In this document: in pieces, positions 56,222 through 64,000 of the stretch | Position numbering within the stretch: the stretch's first letter is position 1 | Layout of the letters: every line of letters begins with the position of its first letter | NCBI RefSeq assembly: GCF_002104995.1 | Contig: NW_024468259.1 | Coordinates: 186,001 to 250,000, forward strand | Reading direction: 5' to 3' | Origin: Linderina pennispora | Taxonomy: Eukaryota > Kickxellomycota > Kickxellomycetes > Kickxellales > Kickxellaceae | DNA length: 64,000 nt | Notes under the pieces: model-generated | Told to the model about the DNA's origin: nothing | What the model saw: the letters and a program-made list of their open reading frames with translations, nothing else | Database searches by the model: none | Made by a program: the position numbers and the translations under genes

Positions 56222-56788
56222 ACACGAGCATCGCAGCCCTTTCTGTCTGGGCATCCAGTGTTTTTACCGCGGCTAGTGCGCCAGCGATTGCGCCTAATCT
56301 TGCAAAGTCGCCGGGGGAGCAGATACCATGGCTACCCGCCTTTATACCCGTCGATTAAAATCGCCGCAAAGTCAGAGGGCACATTTGGCGGCAGGACGGA
56401 ACGTGCAACCGCAAGAGATAAGTCTGTGCTTGCGGCCGTTTCTAAAAGCAGGAAGGGAGATCGACTCCAAAAAAAAGTAGCGACGTTAAAATGACGCTGC
56501 TGCTGCCTGTGGAACTGGCCGCCTGAAGCGCAGTGGCCAGCCTGAAATTTCGCCGCATTTGTCTTGGGCCGCTTCCACCGGGTTTGTAGCTTTTTTTTTT
56601 TTTCATTCCACCGTGACAAAAAATTCAATATCACAAAAAAGCACTTCCCACAGGCCCACTGTTACCCCGGCATCTTCCGTTCGTCCTGTATAAAAGGCGC
56701 AAGGCGCCGAACACCCCCTGGCACCGCCCAGTCTTGTTAACCACGCCTAAAATTTTCCTTCTCTTTTCTTTTTTCATTTTCAAACACC
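56222..56788. other. Intergenic region upstream of glycine decarboxylase
   Basis: 567 bp. It contains a strong TATA box at 56689 and T-rich leader sequence; no gene seen. Confidence 0.5.
56689..56697 (+). promoter_or_regulatory. TATA box of the glycine decarboxylase gene
   Basis: TATAAAAGG, 92 bp before the ATG at 56789, followed by a TTCTTTTC-type pyrimidine leader. Confidence 0.7.
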
Positions 56789-59700
56789 ATGCTCTCGAGA
56801 TCCGCTGCAACCAAGGCTCAGACCCTTGCCAAGCTCGGTAACATGACGCGCGCTGCGCCTCTGTTCCGCGCAGCCCTGCTCCACACACTCAAGCCGCGCC
56901 AGCAGTCAGCCGCGGCCGCGGCGACCGATGCTGGTGTTGCCGCCGACTCTGCCAGTGCCTCGGCAGCCGCCCAGGCATTCGCTCCCCTCGACACGTTCCT
57001 GCGTCGCCACAACGGCCCGCGCGACTCGGACGTCGACGCAATGCTGCAGGCGCTGGGCTTCAAGTCTCTGGACGAGATGATCTCGGCCACCGTCCCCGAC
57101 GCCATCCGCCTGAAGGAGCCAATGACGATCGCCGACGGCGAGTACGCCGAAAAGGAGCTGCTGGCCAAGCTCAAGGACATTGCCTCGCAGAACCAGATCT
57201 ACCGGTCGTACATCGGAACCGGCTACACAGACGTCGTTGTGCCACCCGTCATCCTCCGCAATATCCTGGAGAACCCCGGCTGGTACACCCAGTACACGCC
57301 GTACCAGCCCGAGATCTCGCAGGGCCGTCTGGAGAGCCTGCTCAACTTCCAGACCGTCGTCGCCGACCTCACTGGTCTGCCGGCTGCCAATGCCAGTCTG
57401 CTGGATGAGGGCACTGCTGCCGGTGAGGCTCTGGTTGTGTGCCTCAATGCCTCGCGCAAGAAGACCCGCAACGTCTTCTTCGCCGACGAGAACTGCCACC
57501 CGCAGACGCTGGCAGTGCTGCGCACCCGTGCAGAGGGCTTCGGTGCTGAGATTGTTGTTGGCGACTACAAGACCTTTGACTTTGCGTCGCTGGGCGACCG
57601 CTTGACTGGCGCGCTTGTGTCGGTAGGTATTCACGTGTTCACCCGCTTCTGTTATCTGGGCTGATCACTTTGCAAAACCATTTTTTGACTCGGTGGACGC
57701 ACATCCGCCCCATTGTTTACTCCCCATTTTCGCTCACACCCGTAGCCACACTAACGTTTTTCCTTTTTTGCTGGCTGGTAGTACCCCGACACCTACGGTA
57801 ACATTGGCGAGTATAAGGCGCTGGCTGACCAGATCCACTCGCAGGGCGCGCAGCTCGTGGCCGTGGCCGACCTTATGTCGCTGGCCGTGCTCCAGCCGCC
57901 CGGCGAGTTCGGTGCCGACATTGCCATCGGCAACACCCAACGCTTCGGTGTTCCCCTTGGCTTTGGTGGCCCGCACGCTGCCTTCTTTGCCACGACCGAG
58001 GCGAACCAGCGCCGCATTCCCGGCCGTATCATCGGTGTCTCCCGCGACGCCGAGGGCAACCGTGCCTACCGCCTCGCTCTGCAGACCCGCGAGCAGCACA
58101 TTCGCCGCGAGAAGGCGTCGTCCAACATCTGCACGGCCCAGGCTCTGCTGGCCAATATGGCTGCCATGTACGCCGTCTACCATGGCCCCGAGGGCATCCG
58201 CAACATTGCTGACCGCATCCACCGCTTCACCCAGGTCCTGGCTGCCTCCGTCACTGCCGCTGGCCACACCGTCGAGAACACCTCGTACTTTGACACCCTG
58301 AAGATCCGCGTCGCCGATGGCTCGTCGGCTGCCGAGGTCCATGCCCGCGCCGATGCCCGCCGCATCAACCTGCGCAAGATCGACGACCAGCATGTTGGTG
58401 TGCAGCTCGACGAGGCCATCACCCGCGAGGAGTTGGCGCAGCTTGTCGAGGTGTTCAACGGTGACGTCTCCGCCCTGGACTCCCTGGTGACCTCGGTTGC
58501 CCAGACCGCCGCTGCCTCCGCTGCCATCCCCGCTGGCCTCGCCCGCCAGTCGGCTATCCTGACCCACCCGATCTTCAGCCGCTACCACTCCGAGACCGAG
58601 ATGCTGCGCTACATCACCCAGTTGCAGAACAAGGATCTCTCGCTGGCCAACGCCATGATCCCGCTGGGCTCGTGCACCATGAAGCTCAACGCGACCACCG
58701 AGCTGATCCCCATTACCTGGCCCGAGTTCGGCCAGATCCACCCGTTCGCGCCCCGTGAGCAGACCAAGGGATATGCCAAGATGATCCAGGACCTCGAGGA
58801 GGACCTCGCCACTATCACTGGCATGGACGCAACCACGGTCCAGCCCAACAGCGGAGCCCAGGGCGAGTACGCTGGTCTGCGCGCCATCCGTGCCTACCAG
58901 GCCTCGCAGGGCGAGAGCCACCGCAACATCTGCCTTGTTCCCGAGTCTGCCCACGGCACCAACCCCGCGTCGGCCGTCATGGCTGGCCTGAAGGTCGTCA
59001 TTGTCAAGTGCGACTCCAAGGGTAACCTGGACCTGGCTGATCTCGAGGCCAAGGCCGCCAAGCACGCCAAGAACCTGTCGGCCGTCATGATCACGTACCC
59101 GTCGACCTTTGGTGTGTTCGAGGAGGGCGTCCTCAAGGCGATCAACATCGTCCACAGCAACGGCGGCCAGGTCTACATGGACGGCGCCAACATGAACGCT
59201 CAGGTTGGTCTGACCAGCCCCGGCCACATGGGCGCCGATGTGTGCCATCTCAACAACCACAAGACCCTTGCCATCCCGCACGGTGGTGGTGGTCCTGGTG
59301 TCGGCCCCATCTGCGTCAAGAAGCACCTTGCTCCGTACCTGCCTGGCCACCCCGAGCTGGTCAAGGCTGATGGCACTCCCCAGAGCGCCGTCGGACCCGT
59401 CTCTGCCGCTCCCTATGGCTCCGCCGGTGTCCTGCCCGTCACCTGGTCGTATGTGAAGCTGCTCGGTGGCCGCGGCATGACCGAGGTCTCCAAGACCGCG
59501 ATCCTGAACGCCAACTACATGGCGAACCGCCTGCGCGACCACTACTCGGTCCTGTTCACCAACGAGAACGGCATGTGCGCGCACGAGTTCATCCTCGACA
59601 CGCGCCCGTTCGGCAAGACCGCCGGCGTCCAGGCCATCGACATTGCCAAGCGCCTGCAGGACTACGGCTTCCACCCGCCCACCATGTCGTGGCCCGTGCC

Positions 59701-60028
59701 CAACACCATCATGGTTGAGCCCACCGAGTCCGAGTCCAAGGAGGAGCTTGACAAGTTCTGCGACGCCATGATCGCCATCCGCGAGGAGATCCGCGAGGTC
59801 GAGGAGGGCAAGCAGCCCAAGGGTGACAACATCCTGACCAACGCTCCCCACACCATCTCCACGCTGTCTGCTGAGGAGTGGAACCGCTCGTACCCGCGCC
59901 AGCGCGCCGCCTACCCGCTGCCCTACCTGAAGGAGCGCAAGTTCTGGCCCAGCGTTTCGCGTATCGATGACACCTACGGTGATCTGAACCTGGTCTGCTC
60001 GTGCCCGCCCATGGACACCTACCAGTAA
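56789..60028 (+). CDS. GCV2: Glycine dehydrogenase (decarboxylating), P-protein (two exons)
   Basis: The PLP-dependent P-protein of the mitochondrial glycine cleavage system, which decarboxylates glycine and passes the aminomethyl group to the lipoyl H-protein. Exon 1 56789-57622, intron 57623-57781 (159 bp, GTAGGT...GGTAG, branch CACTAAC), exon 2 57782-60028; 1026 residues, a normal length. The first 60 residues are Ala/Arg/Ser-rich, as in matrix targeting. Hallmarks are [54 protein letters not shown], and [19 protein letters not shown] with the PLP lysine at K772. Codon bias towards C-ending codons is strong, as in highly expressed genes. Confidence 0.96.
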
Positions 60029-60325
60029 ATCTGATATTCTCTTTTATTTCTGCCTCATTTCAACAAAAATACCGTACAGTAGCAAGATACCTTGTGCTCG
60101 CTATATATATTGTACTGCATGTTTTTTTCTCGCAGCCATGTGGATTCCAGGTTTATTTGAGAGGAAAGGGTGGGTGTATATTTACAGACAGATTAAGCCG
60201 TATTCGCAAAAATCCAGAATATGTACAAGTTCGCAGCAAGTGCTGCTGGCCAGGATAACCAGCAGCTACTTAGTCAAGGTCCAATGTTCCTCCCTTCTAG
60301 TATTGTCCCGTCTGCTTGAAGCTTT
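60029..60325. other. 3' flank of glycine decarboxylase
   Basis: AT-rich 3' untranslated and flanking sequence. TATATATAT lies near 60103. No gene seen. Confidence 0.4.
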
Positions 60326-60575
60326 GCAACCCAGGAATACCATCTTCTGGTGCTTGCCTTAAAGGGCTCTGGTCATATACGGGGTGCGTGCCCTGTCATG
60401 CACGCTGTGGCAAGACCCGGGCACCCCGGCACTGTATATCCAGACCCTGGGAATGTTGCAACCCAGGAATATCATCTTCTGGTGCTTGTCTTTCGACGGC
60501 TCTAGCCATATACGGGTGCGTCCCTTGTCCTGTGCGCCTTCGGCTAGACACGGGCCCCCTGCAGTGTATATCCAG
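60326..60575. repeat. Imperfect tandem duplication of about 130 bp
   Basis: Two units, 60326-60457 and 60458-60575, both begin GCAACCCAGGAATA(C/T)CATCTTCTGGTGCTT. Both contain CATATACGG...TGCG, then a run ending TGTATATCCAGAC. They differ at many positions and by small gaps, so the duplication is not recent. It has no coding content I recognise. Confidence 0.75.
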
Positions 60576-61297
60576 ACGTCGGTGTGAAGGTGTGGCATTT
60601 GCCGTTGACGAAGCAGTCTTGGCGTCTCCCTGCCAGCAAGCAGAAATGGAGTGAAGGCGAGAGTGGGCAACATGTCGTGTCGGATATGTCGTTTGAGGAC
60701 ATGCAAGCGCAGGTGCGTGTCAGACTTGGAGTGCTTGTGAATGTCAATCAGACATCCTGATGAGGGACTGTATGAGTAGTGAGTGTTAAGAGGAAGGCAT
60801 GAAGAGCTGGGGAATTTTGTTGTTGTGTTGATGTGTCGGCCGTCGAAGTCCAGCGTTCTCTGGGGCTTCTTTTATACCCGGCGAGAGCCTGTGTTTGCAG
60901 CACCAGTGCCCTTGGGTTAGGGAGGAGCTGCCGCTGTGTCCTTTAGGCTGGTGGTGTCTGCCATTTTGTGTTTTTTCTGAGTCGAAATCAGGAGCTGCAG
61001 ACTTCACACAATGCCGACTATTTCCTAACTAGGCAGGTTATATATGCAAGAGCGTACCGCGTGGGTGGGATCTGCCATTGTGAATGGAACCAGCCCCTAT
61101 CATCTGGCACGGCACATTTCGGCTCAGTCCTGTTATTTACATTGGTGATGCAATGGTGATGCAATACGCCGATAGTGTCGTTGCGAGAAACTCAGCCACT
61201 AGGTGCACAGGTGCCTGATCCCTAGATTCGCAGCCCAATAACAGATTGCACTGCCACCATGGGCTATATGTCATAGTACTCAGCTTGAAAGTCCGTC
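60576..61297. other. Gene-free stretch
   Basis: About 720 bp. A GTGATGCAATGGTGATGCAAT direct repeat lies near 61145-61163. No gene seen. Confidence 0.4.
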
Positions 61298-62560
61298 TCA
61301 ATAGGTGTCGACACACGATATTATGCAGTGTTCAATGCCATGTATTTTCCTCTTGACAAGCGAAAGAAGAAGAGACCTTGTGCTAGATATGCATCCATAG
61401 TGTTGTAAGCGTTTCCTTAGTATAATTTCCCTTCCAGTAGGAGTATCAAATATGGACAGCTCACTTGCAAGCTCACTAGGAATATGAAGTTCCAATAGCG
61501 AGAGTTCCCACACAATCAATTGGTGAATCCATTCTTTGACAATATAATGGAAGTACTCCGCACTTGCAGTGAGCAAAAAGCGCTGCAGTGTTGTGCTAAG
61601 CAACACGGAAAGATCGCTCGTGTTCACATATATGACATGCTAATATTGGAGTTAGCAGGTCTAGACATCGAGATGAGCATCAGCGTCAAACTCACATGCC
61701 TGGGAAGTTGCATTATGATGCTCTTAATAAATGGAAATGTAACCTCCCAATGCCTTAGCGCCAGGTGTCTAGGGTCCAATCAGTTAACCATGGCTGTGGG
61801 AGTCAAAGAAATGAAATTCAACGATGCTGTTTGAATACCAGATTATAATGCTAGCATGCCCCTGTACGTTTCTATTTCCGTACTTTTGGCGTCCAACCTG
61901 TCTAATTGAAGAACAATTCTGAGAGCATTAGTGCTTCTGGTGAGGTTAAGAGATATGGATTATAGGCCGCCCTCAAATTCCTTCACTGTCAGTTCCTCCA
62001 AGGGTGTGCGATCGAAACTGTAGTAAGGTTTTCGTAATAGTTAAGGGCGTATGTCACATTTAGCGTTTACCGTCTCGGAAACCTCAGTCCAGTGAAAGCA
62101 AAATGCGCGACTCTCGATTGGGAATCAGCGTATTGAAACAGCAGCGTTAGCTCTGTTAAGCCAGATAGCATACCAGAGTCATTACCTCCATCGATGAACC
62201 ACTCCTAGCCGAAATTGTCAGTAATCCCGTTGATGCACCGACTGTAGAGCTACGATAGGAATCCTAGCTTCTGGCAGTAGCGCGGATCAATATTTCAGAT
62301 TGAGGTCGAGTATGGTGGGGTGGCTGTTTAGTGACTCCATGCTGTCAAATGTGCCAGGACTAAAAGTGAACGTTTTGATGTTTTCCTAGGAGATAGAGCA
62401 AGATCGAAACCTATCCAATGCTGCCAACAACATGCGTGTACCAAAGCCATACACAAGGATTTTTGTCTCTCTCGTTAGACCCATTGAGGTAATAATTCTG
62501 ATATTGGTAGCCCACTGGGGTAAGATGGTACCGGATGAAACAGCCTGGGAACTTTGATAC
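61298..62560 (-). pseudogene. Possible decayed leucine-rich protein gene
   Basis: AT-rich DNA whose minus strand holds short protein-like pieces separated by stops and frame changes. The 5' piece (near 62290-62370) reads SPGTFDSMESLNSHPTILDL. A middle piece near 61960-62110 includes TPLEELTVKEFEGG. The last (61298-61627, 109 codons) contains VWELSLLELHIPSELASELS. Leu-rich spacing hints at an LRR or F-box-type family, which is often expanded in fungi. Unlike the broken genes at 17-38 kb, this has in-frame stops and no long conserved blocks, so true decay is more likely. This is a weak call from composition and reading continuity only. Confidence 0.3.
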
Positions 62561-63122
62561 GCTTGTTTTCGATAATGTCAGCTTTGCATAGAGATGGCTT
62601 CCGAAGTTCCATCCACAGAAGGGATACTGTTGAGAATCAATAGAAATCCAAACATGTGTGCATGGTCGACCGTGGAATATCTATTGCCTCAGCTAAACAT
62701 GATAGAATGTCAGCAACAATCTTGCCAGCAGCTAGCGTGTTCAAGTGAAGTGTTAGTCTGTGAATGTGGCATGTATAAGGCATCTAAGAGCCAGGAGGAA
62801 ATGAAGAATAGAAGGCTGCATGCAGAAACAAGAGCGGCTGCGGATGGCTCATTATATTTATGTAAAACGGACACCATGCCACTAATCATTCTCAAAGGTC
62901 AGGGCTTTTCGATATCAATTGAAAGTCGCAGTTCATCACAAACATAATTCTGCTATATCCCACTTGTCAGTTTTGACGGGGGCAGCAACAATGGATTTGC
63001 GACAACGCGTCATAATACACGTGAATCGACTAGCATGAAGGTTATCATCAGTGACTTGAGATGGCTATCGATATGAATATTTACCGAGATTTCGGAAGAG
63101 GAAAAGGATAATGATATATGAA
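62561..63122. other. Gene-free 3' flank of the lipase
   Basis: A 117-codon plus-strand frame (62594-62947) has no recognisable feature. No other structure seen. Confidence 0.4.
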
Positions 63123-63980
63123 TTAGTACTCGAACCCAGGGTACTTGGAATGGTCGTCCTTGCTGAAGTCCTGGGGCTTTACGCTGTTCTGGCACTTCTT
63201 GTTCTCAGTTGTGGCTCCGCACCACTTGATATCGCCCGCCAGGTTGTACCAGACCTCCTGGTTAAAGTGCCGGAATCCCATCGCCAGAGGCGGAGAATGG
63301 GGGACAGCGTCCTGCTTGTAGGTGACGCGGTAGATAGGGAACCCGCGCTTGTTCATCCACGAAGCAAACTCCTGGGTACCAACGCGAGGCTGCCCGTACG
63401 TGTACAGGTGCATTCTCTCAGTCAGCTCCGGTGTGCTTTTAGCGACATCGGCGGCGGTCAACGAAGCAAGTGCACCACCCAAAGAGTGTCCGACAAACAC
63501 AACCTTGTATGTGGGGTACTTTTTGGCAAGCTTGTCGATCGACTTGCGGACAAACTTTTGCGACTTCTTGTAGGCCTTCAGGAAACCACTGTGCACCTCC
63601 GAGCCCTTCACGCCTGATGGCCAGTTGTCCTTAGTAGCCTGCACGTTGGTGACCCAGCCCAATGCCGTCTTGGTGCCGCGGTAGGCAACGATGATTTCCT
63701 TGGTCTTGCTATTAACCGCGATGTAGCCCTTGTTGCCCACACTAGGATAGTCCCAGTACCCAGCCACCTTGGTGCCAGCCGTGGCCTTTTGCTTGCATGC
63801 GACCTTGCAGTTCCACGTGTTAACTTTGTGGTTATTGTAAGCAGCGGCAGCGTAGTTGGCATACTTGACGAGGTTGGAGGAGCTTGTAACCGCGACGTTA
63901 GCGCGCTTGTCGAGCGAGGAGGTGGGGAGTGCAGTCGCCAGGACGGCAAAGAGGCCGATTGCTAGAGTTTTAAGAAGCAT
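63123..63980 (-). CDS. Secreted class 3 lipase
   Basis: A 285-residue alpha/beta hydrolase of the fungal triacylglycerol lipase (class 3, Rhizomucor/Thermomyces) family; feruloyl esterase activity is also known for relatives. Signal peptide at about 1-18 (MLLKTLAIGLFAVLATAL), then a short propeptide ending SSLDKR at residue 26, a likely Kex2 site. The nucleophile elbow is VFVGHSLGGALAS with S166. YGQPRVGTQEFASW follows, with acid D224 (VTYKQDAVPHSPP) and H238 (FRHFNQEVWY) completing the triad. Cysteines at 58, 62 and near the C-terminus (KWCGATTENKKCQ) could form disulfides. Start at the ATG at 63980; the promoter is outside the window. Confidence 0.92.
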   Translation of the reverse strand: MLLKTLAIGLFAVLATALPTSSLDKRANVAVTSSSNLVKYANYAAAAYNNHKVNTWNCKVACKQKATAGTKVAGYWDYPSVGNKGYIAVNSKTKEIIVAYRGTKTALGWVTNVQATKDNWPSGVKGSEVHSGFLKAYKKSQKFVRKSIDKLAKKYPTYKVVFVGHSLGGALASLTAADVAKSTPELTERMHLYTYGQPRVGTQEFASWMNKRGFPIYRVTYKQDAVPHSPPLAMGFRHFNQEVWYNLAGDIKWCGATTENKKCQNSVKPQDFSKDDHSKYPGFEY

Positions 63981-64000
63981 CCTTGGTCGGAGTTTTTTTT

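Noticed and set aside
57734-59851. A 705-codon minus-strand open frame
   Set aside because: It is antisense to the well-supported glycine decarboxylase. Strong C-ending codon bias in the real gene keeps the opposite strand open.
1-64000. CRISPR arrays, rRNA genes, secondary-metabolite clusters, additional tRNAs
   Set aside because: No regularly spaced repeats, no second cloverleaf with a B-box, and no PKS, NRPS or terpene-synthase frames were seen on reading both strands.

Overview
The window looks like nuclear DNA of an early-diverging filamentous fungus. It carries fungus-specific proteins (the DASH subunit Dad1, a Uds1-domain coiled-coil protein), a respiratory complex I assembly factor, a verprolin, and short GT-AG introns with CTAAC-like branch points. 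A kickxellomycete-type (Zoopagomycota) source is my best guess; the sequence does not prove it. Genes lie on both strands, mostly close together, with a few long gene-poor stretches.

Layout. 1-15.5 kb: an MFS transporter cut by the window edge; BUB3 and a free methionine-R-sulfoxide reductase sharing a divergent promoter; two tandem lysophosphatidate acyltransferases; a Dbf2/Sid2-type kinase; a small protein resembling Whi5/Nrm1; COQ10; THOC7; a second MFS transporter of the same family; and an unknown disordered protein. 17-24 kb: TRM2-like tRNA methyltransferase, an asparaginase-like hydrolase lacking its nucleophile, a Q-rich protein and verprolin. 24-29.3 kb is gene-poor. 29.3-38.6 kb: an LRR-RhoGEF-PH protein, a Nop6-like RRM protein, an acidic unknown, a second asparaginase-like hydrolase with the expected threonine, Dad1 and a MATE transporter. 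39-44.7 kb: the Uds1 protein and NDUFAF2. 45.1-51.6 kb: tRNA-Ala(CGC) and, 49 bp upstream of its 5' end, a complete Ty3/gypsy-like retrotransposon. 52.5-60 kb: a seven-helix receptor candidate, an SCFD2-like SM protein and glycine decarboxylase. 60-63 kb is repeat- and relic-containing DNA, followed by a secreted class 3 lipase.

Two features stand out. First, about ten genes keep conserved protein sequence on both sides of reading-frame breaks, and every break I could place is explained by one extra base; none requires a deletion. The breaks are dense in TRM2 and the 20-kb hydrolase but absent from the longest genes. Uncorrected insertion errors in the assembly are the simplest explanation; where the count of extra bases is known, removing them makes the gene length divisible by three. 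Second, the retrotransposon is nearly pristine: its two 475-bp LTRs differ at only two adjacent bases, and one 1864-codon Gag-Pol frame starts inside the 5' LTR and ends inside the 3' LTR.

Most host genes are housekeeping: mitosis and cytokinesis (BUB3, Dad1, the Dbf2-like kinase, possibly the Whi5-like protein and Uds1), actin and Rho signalling (verprolin, LRR-RhoGEF), mitochondria (COQ10, NDUFAF2, glycine decarboxylase), RNA metabolism (THOC7, TRM2, Nop6-like) and lipids (two acyltransferases, lipase). I see no secondary-metabolite cluster, CRISPR array or rRNA gene.
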